This document shows, one piece after another, positions 45,801 through 53,254 of a stretch of DNA of 64,000 bases. The notes under the pieces were generated by a model, which worked only from the letters and a program-made list of their open reading frames with translations, had not been told where the DNA came from and did no database searches. Each line of letters opens with the position of its first letter. Positions within the stretch are counted from its first letter, which is position 1. A program made the translations under genes and the position numbers. Source of the DNA: JBGNFV01 sp049645705 (GTDB lineage Bacteria; Bacteroidota; Bacteroidia; Cytophagales; Cyclobacteriaceae); NCBI GenBank assembly GCA_049645705.1, contig JBARUK010000004.1:1-64000 (forward strand), in the 5' to 3' direction.

Positions 45801-45931
45801 CGCACAAACTCCCGCTCCAGGCTCAGTTCAGTCTGGTATACGGCGGCTGCTTCATTTACTAATGTATTCTTAGTATAATTTTCAAGTATAATATAATTCG
45901 GTGTTTCCGCTATCGTATTATAATATTTCAT
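42815..45931 (-). CDS. hsdR: Type I restriction enzyme R subunit
   Basis: 1038 residues, a length typical of the EcoR124I/type IC group. The N-terminal nuclease has YDVTILVNGLPLVQVELKKR (D...E-x-K). Superfamily 2 helicase motifs follow: Walker A in WHTTGSGKTLTSFKAA (about 305-320), the DEAH box in VFIFDEAHRSQFG, FTGTP, and later YSRTNRIY. The C-terminal part is helical and binds the methylase core. With HsdM and HsdS it translocates and cleaves unmethylated DNA. It is the last gene of the locus, 15 bp after prrC. Confidence 0.95.
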   Translation of the reverse strand: MKYYNTIAETPNYIILENYTKNTLVNEAAAVYQTELSLEREFVRDLINQGYDNPTDLNSPEALLANVRVQLQALNNMEFTDSEWARFVEEYLDRPSDTLVDKTRKIHDNHVYDFVFDDGHIQNIYLLDKKNIVRNKVQVISQFEQKGAHANRYDVTILVNGLPLVQVELKKRGVAIREAFNQVHRYSKESLNVENSLFKYIQIFVISNGTDSRYFANTVERNKNSFDFTMNWARADNSLIKDLKDFTATFFEKRTLLSVLLKYSVFDINDTLLIMRPYQIAATERLLWKINSSYLAKKWSTPGSGGYIWHTTGSGKTLTSFKAARLATQLPFIDKVFFVVDRKDLDFQTMKEYQRFSPHSVNGSDSTAGLKRNIETDDNKIIVTTIQKLNNLMKSESDLSVYNKQVVFIFDEAHRSQFGEAQKNLQKKFKKYYQFGFTGTPIFPENALSAETTAGVFGRELHAYVITDAIRDEKVLKFKVDYNDVRPQFKGIETEQDEQNLSAAENKTALLHPERINEISKYILQHFRQKTHRIKGGGNSGFNAMFAVSSVDAAKYYYEALQNLQKDSDKPLKIATIFSYAANEEQNAIGEIADENFEPSAMDMSAKEFLTRAINDYNAMFKTSFGVESKEFQNYYRDLSKRVKSKEVDLLIVVGMFLTGFDAPTLNTLFVDKNLRYHGLMQAYSRTNRIYDATKTFGNIITFRDLESATIDAITLFGDKSTKNVVLEKSFDEYLEGFTDLITGTARRGYKEVVEELNTRFPDPDEINTERDKKEFSKLFGEYLRVENILQNYDEYASLQELQSIDINDPEAVEVFKETHFISDEDISEMQEIDLLPERTVQDYRSTYNDIRDWLRRERSGKEAEESSIDWDDVVFEIDLLKSQEINLDYILELIFEHNKKTKDKASLVEEIRRVIRASIGNRAKESLIVNYINETDLDELPDKASIFDSFIRYARVRQKAEASELIEEESLNEAEAKRYITASLKRKYASENGTELNAVLPKMSPLNPQYLTKKRSVFQRISSFVEKFRDINDQIWT

Positions 45932-45946
45932 TTCTTTTGTCTAAAA

Positions 45947-47110
45947 TCAGTTGGAGCTAGCGTCTTCATTATAAAAACCATAGGTAGTTTTTATTTTGTC
46001 TACTAAGTATGCCAGTACCCGTTTTTCATTATCTGTGATCATGGAGACTTCTTCTCCTGAAAATTTGCCATGGCTGGAAAGGTTAAGGATACGGTTATAG
46101 TAGCCTTCCTGTGAGCCTTCGGCCTCTTCCGGCAAAAGTTGCTTCCATTTTGTATAGCCTAGAAAGGTAGACGTTTTTTCCAGTATGTTACGGAGAAAGT
46201 TGAAGTGATACTTCTGAATGTTGCCGGATGCTATGGCCTTATCCAGCTCCGATAAAAGAAAAAGATGATAGGAAAACGGAGAATCGCCGGATTGTACGGA
46301 AAGTGTAAACGTATTGTCATCGTATTTCTCTAATCGTCTTTTTATTGAGTGCTTAACTTTGAAGCCGGTCTTATGATCAGCACTGTTAAACTCATTAAAA
46401 AGCACATTGTAAAACAGCGGATTGTGCGTAGTAATGATAAACTTTAACTCAGACTTACTTGATCTCACCAGCTCGGCAATATTTACCGCCAGTTCTATTA
46501 AGTGTGTATCGTCTAATGAGCTTACCGGGTCATCAATAAAAATATACTCTAAGGTATTAAATTTATCTGTACCACGCTCATCTTTTTCCGGAATATTCAA
46601 CACGTCGATCACCTGCTCCAGCATGGTATAAAAGACACACCATATAAAGTTACTCTCCTCACCTTTAGAAACCTTAATATTGTCTATACTTTCATCATCA
46701 CCGCGTTGCATAGAAAAGGTTACTTCAGAAAAGTCCGGGCTGAACCGGGGCGTGATAAACTTGCTGGTATAGTGCTGAAAGTTAGTTACAATGTTGCCGT
46801 CCTGCCCTTGCTCTTTCAGAAAATCGAGCGCCAGATCTGTAAAACCGTTGGGGCGGATGACCAGTTTTCTTTCCTGGTCGGCATCCAGGTCATTATCCCA
46901 GTAGAACAGGTCTTCCGTAAAGGCATTATAGTATAATACTTTAATGGCTGCTTCCTCTTCTCCTTCCTCAGCAGGTGATTTGGGTGCTATCAGTTGCTTA
47001 AATATACGGGACAGGCGGGTTTTTCCCGTGCCGTTAAAGGCATAGATCAACTGCACCTTTTTATCAGTATCCCTGAGCTGCTGCGCTATTTCCGTAAGTG
47101 ATGCTGCCAT
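45947..47110 (-). CDS. prrC: PrrC-type anticodon nuclease
   Basis: 387 residues, close to E. coli PrrC. An ABC-like ATPase fills about 1-290: Walker A IYAFNGTGKTRLS (K30), the PrrC-typical LYYNAFTEDLFYWDNDL, signature KVSKGEES, Walker B YIFIDDPVSSLDD and H-loop FIITTHNPLFYNVLF. The C-terminal nuclease part contains R307 and E311 in FLRNILEKT and H347 in LSSHGKF, fitting the Arg-x3-Glu...His triad of PrrC. PrrC is held silent by the type I enzyme and, when released, cuts tRNA-Lys in the anticodon loop. The gene sits between hsdS and hsdR, as in E. coli. Confidence 0.92.
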   Translation of the reverse strand: MAASLTEIAQQLRDTDKKVQLIYAFNGTGKTRLSRIFKQLIAPKSPAEEGEEEAAIKVLYYNAFTEDLFYWDNDLDADQERKLVIRPNGFTDLALDFLKEQGQDGNIVTNFQHYTSKFITPRFSPDFSEVTFSMQRGDDESIDNIKVSKGEESNFIWCVFYTMLEQVIDVLNIPEKDERGTDKFNTLEYIFIDDPVSSLDDTHLIELAVNIAELVRSSKSELKFIITTHNPLFYNVLFNEFNSADHKTGFKVKHSIKRRLEKYDDNTFTLSVQSGDSPFSYHLFLLSELDKAIASGNIQKYHFNFLRNILEKTSTFLGYTKWKQLLPEEAEGSQEGYYNRILNLSSHGKFSGEEVSMITDNEKRVLAYLVDKIKTTYGFYNEDASSN

Positions 47111-47111
47111 G

Positions 47112-48347
47112 CTAGGTCTCCGTATGCTCTTTAGGAAAGGTTAGTAGCAGGTCCCGGTAGTACTCATACTGCTTTTGTCTGAGCGCTATCTCTTTAGGCA
47201 GCCCTTCACTAATGGAGGTGGTGAGTGTATCAAATGTATCCAGGATAGATACTATGTGTTCTTGAATTTGGAGGGGAGGAATGGGAATTGGATATTCCAA
47301 TATTTTACTTTTATTACCACGAGGCATTTTTGCACCTTTTGAATGCTGCATATTGTATTCAAAGAATTTATCATCAGATAAAACTTGATATAAAAATCTT
47401 GATAATAAACTTGAATCGGTAATACGAAGTACTAATACATCACCATTAGCACCACCTAATCTGTCAGAATACCATATTTTCTTTAAATAAGGTCTGATAT
47501 TTCCTATAAGGATATCCTTTGGCTTATACTGAGTTACATTCCCTTTATTGGGAATGTAATTTGATGTTGTTTTTCCTCTCCTATCTTGTACCAGATTATC
47601 AACACCAACATAATTCATTTCATCTAGCCTATCAAAGCTGATGCGGTTCTTAGAATACTCTGCAACTTCCCCCAATGTCTTCCATTCCATTTCTTCTTCA
47701 TCAAAGCTCAACAATTGCTCACGATAATAGCTATACTGCTGTTTACGTGCTGTAAGCTCTGCTGTAAGCTCTGCTGTAAGCTCTGCTGTAAGCTCTGTAA
47801 ATGTATCCATAATACGAACTATTTCTTTCTGGACTTCTAAAGATTTCTTAGGATTGTTCGGCCACGGAATAGGTATTTGTACTTTGCTTAACCCTCTCTC
47901 ATTTATAGCCGAAATCTTACCAGAAGAAATATATTTCCTTATCTGCTCATGGAATTTTTTTGCACGTGAAAAGTAGGCTACATATTTAGGGTGTAAAGAG
48001 CTTCTGTATGAAAAGCAGGCATCATGAATAACAACACTTTCATCGCTCAACCAAGCTGTGCCTTTTCCTATATCTTCGATTGTTTCACCTGCTGCTACAA
48101 TGATAACATCACCCTTCTCAGCAACTCTCAGTTTTTTATTTTCAACTAGACCTTTACTTACATAGGATTTACTCTTTTTGGTCCAAATACCATAGTGAGT
48201 ATACATTTCGCCATAGTGTATGCAAGGAATACCCTCGGAAATCATATCCTTTTTAACAAATCGCTTACCTCTTTGAAAATCTCCAACCTCACCGAGAGTC
48301 TTCCAACCAATGTTAATATTCTTTAACAGTTCATTGATATACCTCAT
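47112..48347 (-). CDS. hsdS: Type I restriction enzyme specificity subunit
   Basis: 411 residues: target-recognition domain 1 (about 15-170), a central conserved helix (about 175-225), target-recognition domain 2 (about 225-370) and a distal conserved helix (about 375-405; RQKQYEYYRDLLLTF), mirrored by KQQYSYYREQLLSF in the centre. The centre contains three TAEL units (187-198) encoded by a 12-bp repeat. In EcoR124-type enzymes the TAEL count sets the spacing between the two half-sites. The start overlaps the hsdM stop by 4 bp; prrC begins 1 bp after its stop. Confidence 0.95.
   Translation of the reverse strand: MRYINELLKNINIGWKTLGEVGDFQRGKRFVKKDMISEGIPCIHYGEMYTHYGIWTKKSKSYVSKGLVENKKLRVAEKGDVIIVAAGETIEDIGKGTAWLSDESVVIHDACFSYRSSLHPKYVAYFSRAKKFHEQIRKYISSGKISAINERGLSKVQIPIPWPNNPKKSLEVQKEIVRIMDTFTELTAELTAELTAELTARKQQYSYYREQLLSFDEEEMEWKTLGEVAEYSKNRISFDRLDEMNYVGVDNLVQDRRGKTTSNYIPNKGNVTQYKPKDILIGNIRPYLKKIWYSDRLGGANGDVLVLRITDSSLLSRFLYQVLSDDKFFEYNMQHSKGAKMPRGNKSKILEYPIPIPPLQIQEHIVSILDTFDTLTTSISEGLPKEIALRQKQYEYYRDLLLTFPKEHTET
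47749..47796 (-). repeat. 12-bp tandem repeats in hsdS (TAEL-encoding)
   Basis: Four perfect copies of GCTGTAAGCTCT (plus-strand reading) at 47749-47760, 47761-47772, 47773-47784 and 47785-47796. They encode the ELTA register of the central helix. Slipped-strand gain or loss of a unit stays in frame and would change the DNA spacer recognised by the enzyme. Confidence 0.97.
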
Positions 48348-49894
48348 CCCTCAATCTCCCTTATAATAGCATCAATATCAGTCCGTAGCGAGGTAATCTT
48401 ACTCACTGTAGCTGCAATTTCTGCGTTCAACTCGTTTATGTCGATCTGCTCACGGGTATCTTTAGGTTCCACATAGGAGCTTACGGAGAGGTTATAGTCG
48501 TTTGCCGCGATCTTATCGTTGTCAATGGAGACGGCCACATGTGCCACATCCTCCTTGCTGTCGAACATGCCCATGATCTGCTCTATGTGAGCGTCTGTCA
48601 ACGCATTGTTATTGGTCTCTTTTTTAAAGAAGTCTTCACCACTTACATCTATAAACTGGGTTTTACTGTCAGGTTTGTGTTTAGAAAGAACAAGTATGCA
48701 AACGGCTATAGTGGTACCATAGAATAGGTTTGGGGCTAAGGCGATCACGGTCTCTACATAATTATTATTTACCAGGTACTTTCTGATCTTCTGCTCCGTA
48801 CCACCACGGTAGAAGATACCGGGAAAGCAGACGAGTGCGGCCCTCCCCTTACTGCTAAGGTAACTGAGGGCGTGGAGCACAAACGCGTAGTCCGCTTTAG
48901 ATTTGGGGGCCAGCACGCCGGCGGGGGCAAACCGGTCGTCATTGATCATGGTAGGGTCCTCGCTGCCTATCCACCTTACAGAATAAGGAGGATTGGACAC
49001 AATGGCATCGAAAGGTTTTTCATCACCGAAATGAGGATCCGTCAGGGTATTGCCGAGGGCTATTTCAAACTTATCGTAATTCACATTGTGAAGAAACATA
49101 TTCATACGGGCCAGATTGTAGGTGGTATGATTGATCTCCTGTCCGAAGAAACCTTCTTCGATGATATGATTATCAAAGTGTTTTTTGGCCTGTAGTAGTA
49201 AGGAGCCTGAGCCTGCGGCCGGGTCATAGATCTTATTGACCGAGGTCTGCTTGTGCATGGCAAGCTGCGCAATGAGCCTGGATACATTCTGAGGGGTGAA
49301 AAATTCTCCTCCTGACTTACCGGCGTTAGCGGCATAGTTAGAAATAAGAAACTCGTAGGCATCGCCGAAAAGGTCGATCTGGTTATCTTCAAAATTACCC
49401 AATTTCAACCCTTTTACCCCATTTAAAACAGCCGTCAGCCTGCTGTTTTTATCCTTTACCGTATTACCCAGCCGGTTACTGGTGGTATCAAAATCAGCAA
49501 ATAGCCCTTTAATGTCTTTTTCAGAAGGATAGCCAATGGCCGAACTTTCTATCTCAGAAAAGATCTTTGCCAGATCAGTATTCAGACTTTCGTTGTCTTT
49601 AGCGGCTTTGACCACGTTGGCAAACAACTGGCTTGGGTAGATAAAATACCCTTTCGTTTTGACGGCATCTTCTTTTATCTCCGGGGTAATTACATCATCC
49701 GGCAATTCTGCATAATGTATGCTTTCATCTCCGGCCTCAATGTAACTGGTAAAGTTTTCGCTGATGAAGCGGTAAAACAGCGTTCCTAAAACAAATTGCT
49801 TAAAGTCCCAGCCGTCTACGGAGCCACGTACCTCGTTAGCAATTTTCCAGATCTGGTTATGTAGTTCGGCTCGCTGCTGTACACTCGTCATCAT
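48344..49894 (-). CDS. hsdM: Type I DNA methyltransferase subunit
   Basis: 517 residues from the ATG at 49894 (or 49891); the frame is open to 49969, but conserved sequence begins at MTSVQQRAELHNQIWKIANE. An N-terminal helical domain is followed by the N6-adenine methylase fold with the SAM-binding DPAAGSGSLLLQAKKHF and catalytic AIVSNPPYSVRW. HsdM2S modifies adenine at the HsdS-specified site, and the complex protects host DNA and anchors HsdR. It is the first gene of the operon; DNA upstream (49895-50060) is AT-rich and probably holds the promoter. Confidence 0.95.
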   Translation of the reverse strand: MMTSVQQRAELHNQIWKIANEVRGSVDGWDFKQFVLGTLFYRFISENFTSYIEAGDESIHYAELPDDVITPEIKEDAVKTKGYFIYPSQLFANVVKAAKDNESLNTDLAKIFSEIESSAIGYPSEKDIKGLFADFDTTSNRLGNTVKDKNSRLTAVLNGVKGLKLGNFEDNQIDLFGDAYEFLISNYAANAGKSGGEFFTPQNVSRLIAQLAMHKQTSVNKIYDPAAGSGSLLLQAKKHFDNHIIEEGFFGQEINHTTYNLARMNMFLHNVNYDKFEIALGNTLTDPHFGDEKPFDAIVSNPPYSVRWIGSEDPTMINDDRFAPAGVLAPKSKADYAFVLHALSYLSSKGRAALVCFPGIFYRGGTEQKIRKYLVNNNYVETVIALAPNLFYGTTIAVCILVLSKHKPDSKTQFIDVSGEDFFKKETNNNALTDAHIEQIMGMFDSKEDVAHVAVSIDNDKIAANDYNLSVSSYVEPKDTREQIDINELNAEIAATVSKITSLRTDIDAIIREIEG

Positions 49895-50060
49895 TTTATG
49901 TCGTTTTGTTCCAAAAAACGGAACTGTTTCTTCTGCTTTCCTATAGGTAAAAGTCGTTTTACTGCACACTGGCGCAGAAATAAACGCAACACTTAGCTAA
50001 ACAAACCTATGGAAAAAACCATGAACAACAAATGGATTTAAGTTACACACTAAACCTTTG

Positions 50061-50520
50061 CCCCCTCTGTTTCGAGTTTGTCCCATTGGGATCCCGTCGG
50101 GGTAACTCACCTGGCAGGATGTATGTGCAAGACAGAAAATTACAGCTAATACCTGCTGCAGACCATTTTTTACGCCCCGCTAAGACTAACTGAATTGTTT
50201 GCTATTTGGCTACAGATGTGTTGTCTTTTACTGGCGCGAGAATTCTCTCGTGCCCGCGCTCCTTAGAGCGCAATATGCAGGCCGTAGCGTATACTCCCAC
50301 CACCAGTAGTAACCGTAAACTCTCTGCTATTTTAGTCCAATCCCTTTCAGGGCAACCGCTTCCGGATGAGAGACCTCTTGTACGACACCCTTGAACTAAG
50401 CAGGCTTAGAAGCTGCCGGAAACTGCGTGAGGGATAGAGCCATTGTCGGAGCCCGTGACGGACTGTGCGGGGGCAGGCGACTGGCGAAAGCCCGGCCCGC
50501 TGCCAAGCGGGACACGCCCA
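50061..50520 (+). repeat. Dispersed structured repeat, copy 3
   Basis: Starts CCCCCTCTGTTTCGAG and shares the CCCGTCGGGGTAACTCACC block (50095-50113), the double hairpin (stem CGAGA/TCTCG at 50237-50250; GCGCTC/GAGCGC after it) and the 3' core 50423-50519 with stem CCCGCT/AGCGGG. Positions about 50125-50215 are unrelated to copy 1, so a segment has been replaced, and the REP-like hairpin is missing. It lies just right of hsdM; with copies 2 and the core-only copy it brackets the restriction locus. Confidence 0.7.
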
Positions 50521-50589
50521 AATGACCTGACTGACCAGCAAATGGGAAAGGTCTATTGCTTTACTGCGGCAACGGACTATTTTTGCTCT

Positions 50590-51474
50590 ATGCCCCGCTA
50601 CTGGTTACCTGTGCTTCTGCTTCTGCTACATGTGCTGCCTCTGAGCGCCCAACCGGCGATGGAGAGAGACAGCCTGCCCGCGCGCAACGCCGGGCCGCTA
50701 ATAGCTGCGGGAGTGGGGTACGCTGCTACTATGACGTACCTTTCTACTACGTGGTACGATGGTGAAACGACTTCGTTCCACTTCTTTAACGACAATGCGC
50801 AGTGGAAACAGATGGATAAGGCGGGGCACTTCTACGCAGGGTACATCTTCTCTCATGGCTTATACCATATGTGGCCCGCCCGCACGGGGGACGATAGGAA
50901 AAAAGCTCTGTACGCGAGCCTGACGGGATTTTTGATGCTGGTACCGGTGGAAGTACTGGACGGCTTCTCGTCTGAATACGGCGCATCGGCCGGTGACCTG
51001 CTGGCAGATGCGGGGGGCGCACTCTTTTTCTACGGACAGCAGGCAGGGTGGGGTGAGCAGCGCATAGTGCCTAAGTTTAGCTTCTACCCGGGTGACCTGG
51101 CGGCGCTACGGCCGAATGTACTGGGCAACGGCCCGGGAGAGGAATGGCTGAAGGACTACAACGGGCAGACGTACTGGCTGGCTTTGGATATAGCCAAACT
51201 GGCCCCTGGCAGCAGATGGCCGGGCTGGCTTACGGTGGACCTGGGCTATGGGGCGGACGGTATGGTGTATGCCCGGGACTATGAAAACGAGGCGGCGGGC
51301 TATGAAAACTACCGGCAGTACTACCTGGCGCCGGGCATTAACTTTATGCACTGGAAGGGTAAGAATAAACTGCTGAACACGGCCTTATACCTGCTGAACC
51401 TGCTGAAGGTACCGGCCCCCACGCTGGAGATGAACGGCCGTGAGGGAGCGAAATTTCATTTCCTTTTCTTCTGA
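50590..51474 (+). CDS. DUF2279-family exported protein
   Basis: 294 residues from the ATG at 50590 (MPRYWLPVLLLLLHVLPLSA, a signal peptide); the frame upstream lies in repeat DNA. The family block contains WKQMDKAGHFYAGYIFSHGL and the following VEVLDGFSSEYGASAGDLLA, with D, H and S/D residues conserved in YfiM/DUF2279-like lipoproteins. Probably an outer-membrane or periplasmic protein of unknown function. The repeat copy 3 ends about 70 bp upstream. Confidence 0.75.
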   Translation: MPRYWLPVLLLLLHVLPLSAQPAMERDSLPARNAGPLIAAGVGYAATMTYLSTTWYDGETTSFHFFNDNAQWKQMDKAGHFYAGYIFSHGLYHMWPARTGDDRKKALYASLTGFLMLVPVEVLDGFSSEYGASAGDLLADAGGALFFYGQQAGWGEQRIVPKFSFYPGDLAALRPNVLGNGPGEEWLKDYNGQTYWLALDIAKLAPGSRWPGWLTVDLGYGADGMVYARDYENEAAGYENYRQYYLAPGINFMHWKGKNKLLNTALYLLNLLKVPAPTLEMNGREGAKFHFLFF

Positions 51475-51548
51475 AATCTTTATTTCAACCTGGTTTGGCG
51501 GGCTTTATAGCGCAAAATTGTTTTCTTTTGCGACAAACAACCCTGCAC

Positions 51549-52502
51549 ATGAATATAGGAGACCGCGTAAGAATGATGAAAGGCAGCGAGGAGGGCGTAG
51601 TGGTACGCTTCCTGCAAAATGACCTGGTAGAAGTAGAAATAGAAGACGGATTCCAGATCCCGGTACTGAAGAGGGAGCTGGTGGTCATCTCCGCACAGGA
51701 GGATGAGTACTTTGGCTCTATAAAACCGAGAAAGGAGGTGGAGACATCCCGCGCGGCTCCTAAGGTACGGGCAGAAAGCGGCCTGTATATTGCTTTTCCG
51801 GAAGTGAATGACAAGGTGGTGGCTGCCTACCTGATCAATAATACTGACTACGATATAGCGATAAGCCTGTCTGAAGAGAAAGATGGTAACATAAGTGGCC
51901 TGCGCTGCGCTATCCTTTCTTCGCGCAGCCAGCTAAAGTTTTCGGAGTACGAACTGTCGCGGTTTGATAAATGGCCGGTATTTCTGATACAGGGGGTATT
52001 TCACCAAACGGGTAACTTCACGCCGAAGGATCCGCTGTTTAAGCGACTCCGCTTTAAGGCAAATACGTTCTTTAAAAGTAAGCGCCCGGCGCCTGTACTG
52101 GAAAAGGAAGCTTACCTGATGCAGATAGATGCGGAAGTGAAACAGGTGGATGCAGCCAAGCTGAAAGACAGCCTCTTTACAGGAAGCAGCAGCGAACCTG
52201 CCCGCTCTGAACCACTGAGGGTGCCGGAGAAGGTGGACCTGCACATAGATAAGCTGACGAATGACCACAGTAACATGAGCAACCGGCAGATGCTGGAACT
52301 GCAGCTGAACACATTCGAAGATATGATGGACAAGGCGATAGTGGCAGGCAAGGACGAGATCACTTTCATACACGGATTAGGCAACGGCACCCTTAAAAAT
52401 GCTATCCAGAAGAAGCTGTCTACCATGAAGAACATCCGCTATTTTGAGGACACGATGAAAGACAAATTCGGCTACGGTGCTACGAAGGTGCAGATAAAGT
52501 GA
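51549..52502 (+). CDS. DUF2027 protein with C-terminal Smr domain
   Basis: 317 residues from the ATG at 51549 (MNIGDRVRMMKGSEEGVVVR). An N-terminal KOW/SH3-like strand region, a DUF2027 middle (about 60-200), and a C-terminal Smr domain (about 225-317) with the motifs DLHID and HGLGNGTLKNAI. Smr domains nick or bind nucleic acid, for example in MutS2 and ribosome-rescue factors. This MutS2-less form is common in Bacteroidota and its role is unknown; a ribosome-quality-control role is possible by analogy. Confidence 0.85.
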   Translation: MNIGDRVRMMKGSEEGVVVRFLQNDLVEVEIEDGFQIPVLKRELVVISAQEDEYFGSIKPRKEVETSRAAPKVRAESGLYIAFPEVNDKVVAAYLINNTDYDIAISLSEEKDGNISGLRCAILSSRSQLKFSEYELSRFDKWPVFLIQGVFHQTGNFTPKDPLFKRLRFKANTFFKSKRPAPVLEKEAYLMQIDAEVKQVDAAKLKDSLFTGSSSEPARSEPLRVPEKVDLHIDKLTNDHSNMSNRQMLELQLNTFEDMMDKAIVAGKDEITFIHGLGNGTLKNAIQKKLSTMKNIRYFEDTMKDKFGYGATKVQIK

Positions 52503-52555
52503 TTTTTTCTTTGGGGGCAACAGGCACTAGTTGAATTGAAGAAGATCAGGTCCGT

Positions 52556-53113
52556 TTGCCCACATGGAATTATTCCTGGAAAGGAGCCTGCTTTGTTACG
52601 ATCTGCACTAAGGATATGGCACATCATTTTGGAGTGATCCGGCACGGCAGGATGTTCCTGAATGAAATAGGGTTAGTTGCTAAAAATGAATGGGAACGGA
52701 CCCCTGATATCCGCCCGGACATGAACCTGGCATGGGGTGAACATGTAGTAATGCCCAATCATTTTCATGCGATCCTTATGATAGGTCACAACCGTTACAA
52801 CGCCTGTAGGGACACCTTGCAAGGTGTCCCTACAGGGTGTGGCAGTAATCTTAACGGCCCATCTGGGCAAATGGATAATGAACGATTCAATAACCCGGGA
52901 AATACATTCGGCCCGCAATCCAAAAACCTGTCATCCAAAATACGCGGGTATAAATCGGCGGTGACGATGGGCGCGCGGCGGATGGATGCGGGGTTTGCGT
53001 GGCAGGCCTGGTTTCATGATCATATCATCCAGTCGGATGAATCGCACGATCACATATCGCAGTACATACAACAAAACCCGGCAAACTGGATGCAGGATAG
53101 ATACTTTGCGTAG
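52556..53113 (+). CDS. REP-associated tyrosine transposase (RAYT), 5'-truncated
   Basis: 185 codons from a TTG; there is no ATG, and a stop lies at 52532. The N-terminus that relatives carry before RLPTWNYSWKGACFVTIC is shortened. The IS200/IS605-like HUH motif is H69-F-H71 in MPNHFHAIL, and the catalytic Tyr is probably Y160 in ISQYIQQNPANW. Residues about 81-95 (CRDTLQGVPTGC) are encoded by a perfect 34-bp palindrome at 52803, inserted in frame. RAYTs process REP hairpins bearing GTAG. REP-like hairpins occur next to it (53164) and elsewhere in the window. It may be defective. Confidence 0.8.
   Translation: MPTWNYSWKGACFVTICTKDMAHHFGVIRHGRMFLNEIGLVAKNEWERTPDIRPDMNLAWGEHVVMPNHFHAILMIGHNRYNACRDTLQGVPTGCGSNLNGPSGQMDNERFNNPGNTFGPQSKNLSSKIRGYKSAVTMGARRMDAGFAWQAWFHDHIIQSDESHDHISQYIQQNPANWMQDRYFA
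52803..52836. repeat. 34-bp perfect palindrome (REP-like) inside the RAYT gene
   Basis: Two 17-nt arms, CCTGTAGGGACACCTTG and its exact complement, meet at TGCA with no loop. Each arm carries GTAG near its outer end. It resembles the GTAG-REP hairpins elsewhere in the window in architecture but has a different stem sequence. It keeps the RAYT frame open. Confidence 0.85.
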
Positions 53114-53163
53114 CGTGGTAGCCTCTCTGCAAGATCCGTGGTGAAGTGGGGGTACCCGGCATT

Positions 53164-53190
53164 GGAGACACCAGGCATGGCGTCTCTACA
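53164..53190 (-). repeat. REP-like hairpin downstream of the RAYT gene
   Basis: Arms GAGACACC and GGCGTCTC with one mismatch, loop AGGCAT, and TAC after the right arm, so the minus strand reads TGTAGAGACGCC. It is the same hairpin as 172-196. It lies 50 bp after the RAYT stop, the usual REP-RAYT arrangement. Confidence 0.7.
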
Positions 53191-53254
53191 GGGGCTACTA
53201 TATTCCTTTGAAAATGAGTACATTGGAAAAACAGACAACCAAACCATACAAGGA

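Noticed and set aside
47112..49894. Phase-variable inverting hsdS cassette
   Set aside because: Only one hsdS is present, with no second target-recognition gene, inverted repeats or recombinase; the variation expected is by TAEL unit number.
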